Source: Tubiluchus corallicola (Eukaryota > Priapulida > Priapulimorpha > Priapulimorphida > Tubiluchidae). From it: a stretch of 52,500 nucleotides of DNA. The stretch is taken from positions 523,501-576,000 of the forward strand of contig JAQGDQ010000034.1 in the NCBI GenBank assembly GCA_030141605.1, written 5' to 3'. Positions 31,301 to 39,904 of the stretch are shown here, one piece after another. A program made the translations under genes and the position numbers. The notes beneath the pieces were generated by a model, which saw nothing but the letters and a program-made list of their open reading frames with translations, did not search any database and was not told the DNA's origin. Positions within the stretch are counted from its first letter, which is position 1. Every line of letters begins with the position of its first letter.

Positions 31301-33504
31301 GTCGAAAAAATAGAGTGGAATCTAACATAGACATCGCTTATAAATACAGTGACGACTTCAGCATTGACTCTCAGAGTACAAGTTCTACCATGAGCACTGA
31401 CAATCACATAAAATCGATACCATTCCCCTTTTCACTCTGCACTGGGGACGTCTATGGCAGTCCAGTCATGATTTTGCCATGGTGGTTTGTGTATATCGCT
31501 TGGTTGTTAACTATTAGCGTTTCATTGATTTGTACTTATTTAGTCATGCTTTATGGTTTAAAATTTGGTTATCAGAAAAGTGTCGAATGGCTCTTGTCAA
31601 TGTTGGTGTCAGTTATGTCCAGCATTTGCTTAACTCAGCCAGCAAAAGTTCTAATAGAGGCTCTAGTGTTAACGTTGATATTTAACCATCCGCCTGAAAT
31701 AGAACCTGCAATGGCCGAATTACAGCTATTGCAAGTTGAAGAAAGTAACAGGCTGCAATCTGACTGGCTGGTTAAACATCGAATTATTACAGAGCGACGA
31801 TATAAATACAGACCTCCAAAGGAAAGTGATATTGCTGTTATCAGAGAAAAACTTTTACAAAAACAGAACTTCAATAAAATAATCAGCGAACTTCTCCTTT
31901 TTAGCTTTTTCGCTTTAATTTTATCAACCCTAGTTTTTAACTTTCGTGACAAAAGCTTTTTCTGGGTAACCAAAACTGTTAAGGATCTTGCGATTAATGG
32001 AGCTTACTATCAAGGAAATACAACGTTCGCTGCAATAACGGATGTTCCAGGTATATGGGACTATGTAAGTAACTCTTTGCTACCAAGTCTGACGGCAGGG
32101 AGTCTTTATAACGGGCAACCAGTACCATTTGTAGTCGCTGCTGATTTAGTTACGAGGTTAATAGGAGTTGTCCGATTTCGTCAGGTACGAGTGAAACCAG
32201 GCCAGTGTTCTGTGATTTCAATTTTTGAACCGTATGGTCGAAAGTGCACCGGTGAATACCATTGGCACCGAGAAGATACCACCTCCTACGGGCCTGGGTG
32301 GAGCTACAGTCGATATCCCCGCTATCCTCCTGATCACTGGACATTTCAGTCTAGTTTGTCATTGTGGACACCTGCATTCCCTGGTAGATTTCATTTATAC
32401 AGTGGAGGCGGTTATTTGGTGGAACTAAATCATTCTACTGCTGATAACAGAGTCATTATTGAATCACTGATCAACTCGAGGTGGATAGACGATCGCACTC
32501 GCGCTTTAATGATTGAACTTACTTTATTTAATTCTAACACAAATTTGTTTAGCATTGTTATTTTGATAGTAGAATTTACTGGTCTAGGTACAGTAACTCC
32601 ATTTTATAGCATCTCCACCATGGACATGGCAAAATATGCCACATTTTTAGATGTACGCGTCATGGTAACTGAAGGTATTTGTTTAATTATACTAATTATT
32701 TTCATATGTATGGAAGTTAAGAAGTTCAATGTAATTAAGTTTGAATATTTTCGTAACTATTGGAATTATGTGCTATTAACTATAATGATTTTGTCTGCTG
32801 TTCGTACAGTAGTTTTCTACAGAAGAACAATTGCAGTTAAAACACTTTTAGAGAAGAACTTTAAAGGGAAGCAGTCTAGTTTTGTTAACTTTTACGAGGT
32901 AGTAAGTTGGCATTACTTGTTTACAATAACATTGGGCACACTCGTCATCAGCGTAACAATTTATCTTTGGCACATGTTACTATTGAACAAAAGTATGTCA
33001 GTTTACTGGTTAACTTTATCACTATCCTTCCGACCTATGTTACATTTTTGGTTGCTAGTATTTATTTTTTTAGTACCGTTTGTACTGGTACTGACTACAT
33101 TGCTTTCCGCAAACATACAAGAAGATTTTAGCACGTATGCTAAAACTCTTCAAACTTTAATACGCATGATTTTCAGATCAGGTAAATTTTGTGCCTTGGA
33201 GACCTTACAGTGGGGACTGGGCTCACTGTTCGTTGTTATTTTCATATTGATATCAATAGTCATTTTGCTTTGCATGTTAAGAACAATATTAATGCTATCG
33301 CATCGAATTGCAGTGCAACGTTGGTTAAACACGAAAAATCATTATGATATTTTTTATCATTTCTATCATTATATCACTAAGAAAATGCCCTGTTTACAGC
33401 GAAAACAAGATGCCGCAAAAATATTACCAAGTCGAAGCATCTTTCGTTTCACGGGATTTCCTCTACATGATAGATATTCGATTGATGAGTCTAATTTCTG
33501 CTAA
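25357..33504 (+). CDS. Polycystin-1-family protein (2715 aa, single exon) with Cys-rich block and two PLAT domains
   Basis: Order: signal peptide (1-20); WSC domain (about 26-112); REJ-type region (about 419-690, with CLKNC...CVSCNN and YYWTL); helical GAIN-like region (about 706-1140); a block with 32 cysteines (about 1145-1364); a first PLAT domain (1388-1504, with SGTKARVYL and VWHNNQGIGAGWLLEKIVV); GPS (about 1525-1568, with CLYWN, W, GC, CKC and H1558-M-T1560 as the likely autoproteolysis point); membrane segment 1 (about 1588-1609); a second, canonical cytosolic PLAT (about 1635-1755); then about ten further membrane segments, including the polycystin extracellular domain (about 2196-2400, with TRLIGVVRFRQVRVKPG) and the last pore-like pair (2563-2650). 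Polycystin-1 proteins are receptor/channel subunits, often with PKD2 in cilia or sperm. The C-tail is short and lacks the PKD1 coiled coil. Mammalian PKDREJ is also single-exon. The call to family is secure; the orthologue is not. Confidence 0.93.
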   Translation: MAKFWIALVLCFSSLPKLCLNTVTFYLGCYVRWADLDIPDIPSYMDVCADYCNENNSKYALMGKTCGCSRKYSTETSLAGNESYCATRCNTRNLNKNYVCGRKTHWSVYVVGDRCPNRTMTGINCKQNKVEGLTIVTNKLNTSFTRSYYRVIIYAEQLSSDVTFVLNLGRDKSHALNYSHFFPANLIHNYPEKYDLQLVSNLLNGSIRGFFYQCDYGFTKGSHKINITGSLWKHNNIWSALDTVNVVVLCNVDVIIINAGYNKDNPTKFKEAEAFNLTTSVTVPNCSINYSMSLVWHFSLVPESDMDSCLKGSQLANETTLETDSDKFITVDTGILAPGTYTVSLTPTFTLTQSGLNSKSYKPTSTLGWIIISSKLEPIIAGEFLRNISWKDNLTMDASASYDACVATNGVDTNLTYKWSCYIALDMFSYSFTTGIGCIERNTTALSFNKPTFTISAKTFPQDSVLVFTLELGKPNRPSEIKQQVVKVIPAGAEIIQINCLKNCRRSVNKAESLILQSVCVSCNNDTLSTGIYYWTLRARSLLNDGSTLLNITAFAIVSKGTDVIVLKKDVFTPGHVYLIEVKGGPAISIPGTAFYEVFVYEPPPFKTACSVIPSEGIALKTKFSLQCDNSSFVSTFFTYDFYYRNFAGKTEMKGSKGDFLYSSTEPILPPITLPAGEGKILLQATNIRKETFLVEYNVTVLPFLCNETDKVSEVECKTYILNVLKNLTSLTSMKNETDILDFIQTLKVIMEEVSKIRKQNETEDPEFVQKVTEMKSEIQTLVANQLIQVPVSTHKVMKFLSSMMSQVITSDADLNPEIIVPITAKFHDIATFMKQSAEDINVNDLEDTTSALLLAVSIILGEITKRTSKSNDEKFKQLSKRELQNTFPHKRENVTQVKNIILKSIDTIQNAASATLRHKIVYDEPTTFTTNLLTLRVARQKISHLGGSELQLNGFGHFQLPSAAALSKMQEHEDELELEILSIKQNIFTPFESTLHSSIPIASLSIGRQLRHSRTEFDELSEPLEFFMDVAADAKYSKSSFVKLENHLFNKYITVHSFVLTAHTTAIMSFQDMPVGVALKVVTKKGKRPVIENFNDGSTVFHIPAINGGYYSRQFADNIVSFHNEQNVSIKYFIGILFDSYYEPSCFHPSLRCKSENVECMAGIYSDCDGSLHEATCKVNASSICSVDNCMQKYACYNDWVENCKNISRYCDSQHRQCLSVLDYKCSKHNVKCSHDCSTSLEIETCLQICTKKHQRCRQSSQSKCETVKSCVRNSDSACIDTLLVETKAQHCRYMMLKCDEQSAGECDTNFISCNATCYQCLPKCDAEVTQNCVKACKNLRTSCYSMANQVCRQYVIKNNDNCANIPWKTNEEQNEAATPAFQEPDLTYFAFLHTADIKDSGTKARVYLRLHGNRRITNELLLSKRTFKRATVEKFTIESKSIGKLEKITVWHNNQGIGAGWLLEKIVVKDEQLEFTCPCMTWLAGSPLENEKIFSCYVVANLTPTVNPPIQRVDFNLSFYSVKCLYWNISLYNWLDGGCFVGPLTTPSRIHCKCYHMTIFTGAIVVKPNQIDPFEDVVLFATFFDNPVIIVFMVVVWLLYLTLLIYARKNDQKDTTRVGVTVLEDNNPIDKYTYLIITFTGLRQGAGTTAKVTFLIEGKNGNSLPIKLYHKDRSTFDSGADDWFLMTTHQCLGEITAIEIWHDNSGYDPNWFLKLVILKDVQTNAVWCFPYNNWLAIDRGPQTVKCRLFPAFKHELVRFTHIFAYRALRGFRDGHLWASVFYRPPRSSFTRVQRLSCALSLMLTAMLSNIMFYGIATNKPETQIIIGDIQLSWTQIYIGVASVLLTFPINILIVQMFRYTKPYQGKSVKHFSFGWCFKRNRDYTGTQSLSESDFTRKREQTAKENVILFKSENDWLKWINNTRQIEFETLKEIQQNILEARRIIEILPKRVPALDQNRRSTRKSVISLKRNPYIYSTHISRKNRVESNIDIAYKYSDDFSIDSQSTSSTMSTDNHIKSIPFPFSLCTGDVYGSPVMILPWWFVYIAWLLTISVSLICTYLVMLYGLKFGYQKSVEWLLSMLVSVMSSICLTQPAKVLIEALVLTLIFNHPPEIEPAMAELQLLQVEESNRLQSDWLVKHRIITERRYKYRPPKESDIAVIREKLLQKQNFNKIISELLLFSFFALILSTLVFNFRDKSFFWVTKTVKDLAINGAYYQGNTTFAAITDVPGIWDYVSNSLLPSLTAGSLYNGQPVPFVVAADLVTRLIGVVRFRQVRVKPGQCSVISIFEPYGRKCTGEYHWHREDTTSYGPGWSYSRYPRYPPDHWTFQSSLSLWTPAFPGRFHLYSGGGYLVELNHSTADNRVIIESLINSRWIDDRTRALMIELTLFNSNTNLFSIVILIVEFTGLGTVTPFYSISTMDMAKYATFLDVRVMVTEGICLIILIIFICMEVKKFNVIKFEYFRNYWNYVLLTIMILSAVRTVVFYRRTIAVKTLLEKNFKGKQSSFVNFYEVVSWHYLFTITLGTLVISVTIYLWHMLLLNKSMSVYWLTLSLSFRPMLHFWLLVFIFLVPFVLVLTTLLSANIQEDFSTYAKTLQTLIRMIFRSGKFCALETLQWGLGSLFVVIFILISIVILLCMLRTILMLSHRIAVQRWLNTKNHYDIFYHFYHYITKKMPCLQRKQDAAKILPSRSIFRFTGFPLHDRYSIDESNFC
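28789..29448 (+). other. Region encoding a 32-cysteine domain in the polycystin-like protein
   Basis: Residues about 1145-1364 hold 32 cysteines in about 220 residues, with spacings such as CxxxxxxC, CxxxC and CxxC. It lies between the GAIN-like segment and the first PLAT. I do not recognise it as a named domain. It may be several degenerate repeats (for example HRQCLSVLDYKC, HQRCRQSSQSKC and LRTSCYSMANQVC share a CxxxxxxxC spacing). Confidence 0.7.
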
Positions 33505-33819
33505 ATTTTAATGGCATTATATTTTGATGACTGTTTCATTATATTTGTTTTTGGAAGGGGGAGTACATAGTTTTCGACTGAATATCTTGTGTAATGATAA
33601 TGTTGTTTCAATGCGTTTCAACACCACTTTTTCTCTGTTCAAAGAACTCTCAAAATCGCTCTTAAATTACCACAACGAATTTTTTAGTACATGATATGGT
33701 ACTAAGACAAAAACAAAAGGGCATTTCCTGGAAGTTGTTTGTCTTCCAAGAAGTCTACAAATAACACCCACCAAAGACTCGCAAATGCTTTCTGGTGGTT
33801 CAGAAGTGACTGCATATTG
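33505..33819 (+). other. 3' flank of the polycystin-like gene
   Basis: AT-rich DNA after the stop, with no clear AATAAA close by. Faint similarity to the gene's segment near 28460-28520 (SKSS...NHLFN region) around 33645-33700 suggests the decayed duplicate that follows may begin here. Confidence 0.35.
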
Positions 33820-34225
33820 TACGCCGTACAAATTTTGCGCTAGTCTATAAATGTAGTAATCATAATGTGAATTGCTTTCTTCGTTGCAATACAAATGACG
33901 AAATCGAAATATGCCTTCAGATGAAAAAACATCAACACTGTTGTCAAGTCAAAATTCTCAGTTCAGGTGAGAGACAGTGACAAGATGTATTATGCATACT
34001 GACTTTGTAGACACGCTGAGTATTGAAACTGAGGTGCATTGTTGTAGAATTGTTTAGCCTTTATTTATAAAAAGTGCTTTCTTGTACTTTAAAACTGATG
34101 AGCATTCGACAGACGAGCGTGGTACAAGTTTTTCTTCGTGTAGTGCAATATTTTATCTGTGTCTGGTCTAATTGCCACACAGCAATTACGCTAAATTGTG
34201 TCATTAAAACGATGTGTTAAGATGA
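33820..34225 (+). pseudogene. Decayed duplicate of the polycystin-like Cys-rich region
   Basis: DNA here aligns collinearly with 29010-29370 of the gene. Examples are GTGCTAGACTACAAATGCAG versus GCGCTAGTCTATAAATGTAG, CATAATGTGAAATGC versus CATAATGTGAATTGC, and AAATTGTGTCAAAGCC versus AAATTGTGTCATTAAA. The frame starts YKCSNHNVNC but soon meets stops and indels. The unit is in the same orientation as the gene and about 0.3 kb after its stop, so it looks like the remnant of a tandem paralogue or partial duplication. Confidence 0.75.
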
Positions 34226-34926
34226 TAGTAATAAGACGTCATAGATTAAATTTTTGTTAATTTTGTCATATAAATATATACCAGTAACACATTTGATAAA
34301 TTAGTTCCTAGAATCTTTTTTGTAAACTATTTTAGTAGAATTTGTCATTATTAGACATTTCACACAATATATACAATGATAAATACATGACATAACCACA
34401 ATAATACCTTTTAGTAAAGAGGCAAGACAACAAAAATTATAAAACTTTACTACACCATTGTGGTAAAGAGTTTTTCTAGGCCTTAAGACATATACTTACT
34501 TGACAGCATCATGACCAGTGTCGTTTATATAGGCTATAATGGAAGTTTAAAGTTATACAACTTTTAATCATAAAGAATTGCGTTATGTTAGCAAATTAAT
34601 ATATGATGTTATGCTACTTATGAGATGACAGTAATAATGATGCTAATCGCAACTGACTTTAAGCTACCATAACTATGATCGCATTGCTTTGATTTAATAC
34701 ATATTAGATAAGTTATATTGCATGAACGATGTTTTCAGGAGCGTTGCTTACATACAAATTATTATTTGCAGAACAAGCAAATTATGATTTACTTATTAGG
34801 CCCATTACACATATGATATATGAACTAGGCCTAGGTGCTTTATAGGCCAGTTATCAGGTTAAATTTCTACCACCAATTCACACTCGTGAGAAACTATGCA
34901 AAACGCACGTTTCTATGTTGCAGGCC
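34226..34926. other. Intergenic, no gene seen
   Basis: AT-rich spacer between the polycystin remnant and the Gly/Tyr-rich exon. No supported feature. Confidence 0.4.
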
Positions 34927-35169
34927 TTAGTGGTATCCACCACCACCACTGCTGTATTTGCCGTAGCTTTGATAAGTATAATAAGTAGGTGTATGGAACA
35001 CGTAAAGATCAGTGTATGTGGAATCGTACAAGTCTTCATACGGGATAGTATGTCGCTGGAAGTAAACGTATGATCTGTGGCTGGGATTACTCTTCTGAAT
35101 GTATCCATACTAAGCACTGGGTCGGTATCCGTAGCCACCGCCATGCTGAGCATGCGTAAAGACAACAAC
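34927..35169 (-). pseudogene. Terminal exon of a Gly/Tyr-rich secreted (cuticle-like) protein with in-frame TAG
   Basis: On the - strand an acceptor (GCGTTTCAG, AG at 35171-35170) opens an exon of exactly 81 codons. It starts VVVFTHAQHGGGYGYRPSA, like the end of a signal peptide with cleavage after HAQ. Then comes TAG (35112-35110). The same frame then continues for 60 more residues, rich in Tyr, Thr, Ser, His and Gly, and ends YGKYSSGGGGYH and TAA. The matching composition on both sides of the TAG suggests one protein broken by a nonsense change, a read-through stop, or a sequencing error. Arthropod cuticle and glycine-rich secreted proteins have this layout: a short signal exon, then one main exon. 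No first exon was found upstream. Confidence 0.55.
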
Positions 35170-35305
35170 CTGAAACGCAAAATCGAGATTAAAATTTTCC
35201 TTGATTAATTAGCATTTACGTCATAAACCTTAAGTTAAAAAATCGGTGTTCTTAAATGTGGTCTTAAAGTACAATTATACGCGTTTCTACTAGATTAATT
35301 ATACA

Positions 35306-35508
35306 CTAGCAAAGGTCCCGCAAAAATTTTGCGTATAAATACACGTATAATCAAAAATATGCGAACATCCTACATAGTCCTCAATTCGTCGTGGCCCTTT
35401 CGCGAATTCTAAATGTGCCTATTACACCCACCGCTAAACGGGCTATCTATGCATATCTAGCCTCGAATCTTATATATATATAACATACCAGTAGAATTAA
35501 TATATAGA
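35306..35508 (-). mobile_element. Short Helitron-like derivative, copy 3
   Basis: A 203-bp internally deleted member of the family at 23400-25144. On the - strand the termini are exact: host A, then TCTATATATTAATTCTACTG at the 5' end, and TTTGCTAG followed by host T at the 3' end. A GCAAAATTTTTGC hairpin sits just inside. It keeps only the terminal blocks and a short middle part. Confidence 0.7.
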
Positions 35509-35734
35509 TTCTGCATTACATTGGTGTAATAAATTGTTGTTTTCTACAATTACCTATGGCAATTTAAGCAACATTCTGTAGTTTTAATACAGTACAAGAA
35601 CTTGAAGACGCTGCTATAATAACATGGCTAGGACAATGAGAGTCTGTCAACAAGCTTGTGTTTTAAGGGCGTACCAGCTTGATAGTTCCATGCACGTTTC
35701 AATGCTTAATGACTGAAGTTTCTTTCAAGTCTGG

Positions 35735-36020
35735 GGTTTTTGCTTCCCCAATTGCATTAAATTTCTGCGAGTTCTAATTTCAATTGGTAGCTGTTTCCAA
35801 CTTTTGGGAGTAATGCTTAAAAATCCTAAATCAGCAGTTTCTTTCTATTAAAAAGCACTATACGTTCTGAATTCATTTGTTTTGCTAGCCCGTGTGTTGT
35901 TGTTGTTACATACACGAAAATGTAAACGATCAGCCAAGTAAGCTGGAGCCAATCTGTGTAACTGTTTGTAGGTGAAAAGGGTTTATTGCTACGTGTAAAG
36001 ATGCGACCCTATGACAGAAG
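35735..36020 (-). mobile_element. LINE ORF2 C-terminal fragment
   Basis: On the - strand one frame reads KQLHRLAPAYLADRLHFRVC, then TRASKTNEFRTYSAF. After a small shift it reads TADLGFLSITPKSWKQLPIE and IRTRRNL. This is the LAPAYL...R...WxxLPxEIR end of a non-LTR retrotransposon ORF2. It is the same family as the fragment at 3604-3930, with shared blocks such as CAATTGGTAGCT and GCTTAAAAATCCTAAATCAG on +. Confidence 0.7.
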
Positions 36021-36302
36021 CCGTTTAGCTTCTCAATAAAAGTATTTGACTATACCGAGAAATTTGTACAAGGAGTCCTATAATATATAATATATTATAG
36101 TAATTTATATATATTTCGAACAAATGATTTTTCTTTGTGTGTCAACAAAGTAGGCCTACAAAATTTGTAGTATATACTTTAATTTTAAATTCAGAAGTTT
36201 AAGTTAAGATGGCTTGTGGGATGCAGAGTGTGCAAGTGATTCTGCAGACACCACAAAATAATCCCTATCGTATGCTAGCTATCTAATGCAAGATAAAAAA
36301 TA

Positions 36303-36588
<286 letters not shown>

Positions 36589-38986
36589 AACTTGAAAATC
36601 ATTATAAAGGTAAAAAATAAACGAATAAATGGAACAGTTAGCTTTATTTTTATAAGTTGAAGTATTTATTTACATTAATTATATAAACGATTAATAATAG
36701 TACAGTAATGTTGCGGTTCTTACCTTTCAATGATTACTACAATCTTGCAAATTCAGTACAGAATCTAAAAATTGGCAATTCTTTACTATGGGAAATTGGA
36801 ATGCAGTCATATTTTTAGAAATATTCTACTCAACTAGTATTCATTTAAGCAACTTTCGGCTTATAAAATTTTTGCATAACCGTTAAACAAATAAGGTCAA
36901 CTAATCTAATAAAGTCTTGGAAGCGCCTTAATTTGTTGTCAAGATTACAGAATACGATAAAAAAAATAAATGTATACACGAATACTGTAATTTAAAATTA
37001 AAATCCGTATAGTAAACGCGTTTATTCGTTCTTACACACAATCGTGATAAACCTTCTTGTCAAGCTTATTTTCAAATTTTTTTAATGTAGACTTATACTT
37101 CTGGTTATTCCAAGTTCTAGCATTTTCTCCGTCCTCGTAATACTAATGTTTGTTCCCACAATTATAACAGGTAACAGACCGTTTAAGTGCAACAAAATCC
37201 TGCTCAAGTTAATTACATCTCAGACCGAAAATAAAACTAGCTGCTTTACCCTGTTTTGTTAGTTTAATGAGTAATAATAAAGATAATTATAAAACATGTA
37301 TCACGATTCTTGCACGACAGAATTAGTAAAATTAATACTAAACACACAGTAAAGGACTAGATTTAACACAGCAAAATACAAGCAAATTTTAAGTCGAGTA
37401 TCAGGAAGAAGCAAAAAACTCATATAAATACCAACTCACAAAAAACATGTAACGGCGCTACAGTGTGTAAGTATCTACTAGTCATATTCATTATAGAACG
37501 TAATCAGTACTGATGTGACATGATAATCAATTAATGATATAGGACTGACTAATTGGTTAGAGTGCTTCAATGTCGGGGTTTTGCACAAGATGGGTTTTTG
37601 TACAAAATGGGTAAACAAGGTTTATACAAAACCTAAAAATTTTCATATAAAGTTTTAACAATAACAATCAACTTGGAATGATATGTCTTTCAGGTTTATG
37701 ATATGACTTTACATAATAATGGTCACAATATAATTATAAATTCAAGTATAAACCTCTTTCAAAATCTTTCAGTAAGTCATTCAATCGTAATTCTATTATA
37801 CGTTACGTCAATATAAAATTTTATACAATAGATATTTAACTATTATAAATTACTGCATATTGTATGTACATTGTGCAGAACAGATTTTTTTAATTTCTGA
37901 GTAATGACGATTATATATACTATTAACATATTTCTATGTTCCACGGACAAAACTGGACTGGCATTAATAATTGTCTTTTTGTCTATTTATCTGAATGGGT
38001 CGATTGTGAACATTTCTCCGCTGTCGTTGCTCACAGTTATTGCATAGTGTAAACTACAGAATTAGCAGCAATTCACATAGCTTAATCTTAAATTAAAAAC
38101 TTAATCTATATTTGAACAAGTAACACATTGTAAACCTATACTATTATTATCCGCCCATGCGGTAACTCTAATGATAATATAATCACACGCACTCTAATTA
38201 CTAACGATTTCAAAATATGTAACTACCGCAAGTTTATTATAATTATAATTATATAACATACATGCGCACCTAGAAACTAAATGAATGTAAAAGAATTTTC
38301 CAATACAAAGTGCACCATATTAGGTCCAACACGGAGTTTTCACTATCGCATGTTAACAGGGCTTATAGTCTCAGTTAGGCCTATGCCACATTAGGCCTTA
38401 CTTTTACGCGTGAGTATAGCACTGAATATGCCTGTATTCATTCACGTATACCATCATTGCGTAGAAACGTTGAGTACTGCAAGATTACTAAAAGACGCTA
38501 TAACACATATTCTTCAAAATGCTAGTGAAATACAGCCGCTCCGATCTGGCCAATCTCCGTTGTAATCCTGTAAAAATAGCAAACAATTCGGGATTTCAAT
38601 AACATACAACTTGAACTGACAAAGTCTAGTCCATTGAAACATTCATTGTAAGTACTGCACTATTAATTTTATTGAACATAGTAAAACATAATTATACGTC
38701 TTGAGGATAAATCTGTTAATGGACTTCATACAGAATTTCTTGTAATTCTCTGTACGTAACGTAGAAAAATATTAACGTTTGTACTTCGGCTCAGAAATGA
38801 TTTACACTAATTTATGAAGGAAACTCAAACAAACCTGCCCAATACGCATCCTATAATCCGCACTATAGCTATTATGTGTATGATAATTATAATGATATTA
38901 AAATACTTACCAGAATGAAAAATACAAGACGATGTAATTAAGGTGATTAATATGTAATAAGAAGTGTGATAATGATGTACAGAAAT
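36589..38986. other. Intergenic, no gene seen
   Basis: AT-rich DNA with no supported open frame, RNA gene or element ends. Two good donor-like sites on the - strand (near 36725 and 38910) have no attached coding frame. Confidence 0.4.
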
Positions 38987-39163
<177 letters not shown>

Positions 39164-39600
39164 AGGGGGAAGGAATTGTCGAGTATGATAAAATCATTAA
39201 AATGTGAGATAAATAAACACATAAATAATTTTCAATGGCAAGAATAATTGAAGTAATGATCAAAAATACAGTGGAGTACAAAAAAATGGAATGCAGCAAG
39301 ACTGCTGTAGATCTAGAACAATTGCTTTCTTGAAATTAATGGCTTTAATGAAATAACGCAGTATTGCTATACACACTACTGTTTTCCCTGTATAATTGAC
39401 TTTTACACAAAACAATTGGCGCCGTGCAACGACCAGAAAGAGAAATCATTATAGTATGGTGCATCTTTACTGATTAGCTGATCTTCAGTTCTAGGAAACA
39501 TAAATTGTGGCCTAAATAACTAATAATGAAGGTGTCAAAACGAATCTGCATGGCTACTACCAGCATTAATCTGCATACGCCCTACATACCAGCATTGTTA

Positions 39601-39788
39601 AGCGGCGTTTACCAGATATCCGAAATGCGTTATCCACCTGCGGAATTACTGCGTACAAAAAATCAATAGAAAATAGCTGCAGAAAAAATAACGCATAAGG
39701 CAGGTCTAATAAACGGATGCATTGAAAATAATATAAACCGATTTTCTGTATTCCGCATACGCATTCCAGATGTCTGGTAAATGCCACT
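39601..39788. mobile_element. Short MITE with imperfect TIRs
   Basis: The left end reads AGCGGCGTTTACCAGATATC then CGAAATGCG. The reverse complement of the right end reads AGTGGCATTTACCAGACATC then TGGAATGCG. TIRs are about 29 bases with only a few mismatches. Flanks are TTA-rich (GTTA on the left, TTAG on the right), so a 3- or 4-base TTA(A) duplication is possible. 188 bp, no coding. Confidence 0.6.
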
Positions 39789-39848
39789 TTAGAACTTTTT
39801 ACTTTGATTACTCTCGCGTAAAACGTAACGTAATACGTTATAGAGCTA

Positions 39849-39904
39849 ATTATTATTATTGTTATTATTATTATTATTATCATCATCATAATCATTATTA
39901 TTAT
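39849..39904. repeat. ATT/ATC microsatellite
   Basis: Short imperfect ATT repeat with three ATC units. Confidence 0.8.

Noticed and set aside
25972-33332. Reverse-strand open frames within the polycystin gene
   Set aside because: Antisense shadows of the 2715-residue frame, several caused by low-stop antisense of Cys- and Lys-rich codons.
38907-38940. Donor-like site on the - strand (TTCATTCTG|GTAAGT) that would give LVFFIL joined to VVVFTHAQ, an attractive signal peptide for the exon at 34927-35169
   Set aside because: No ATG and no upstream acceptor is available in that frame before stops, so it cannot be shown to be the missing first exon.
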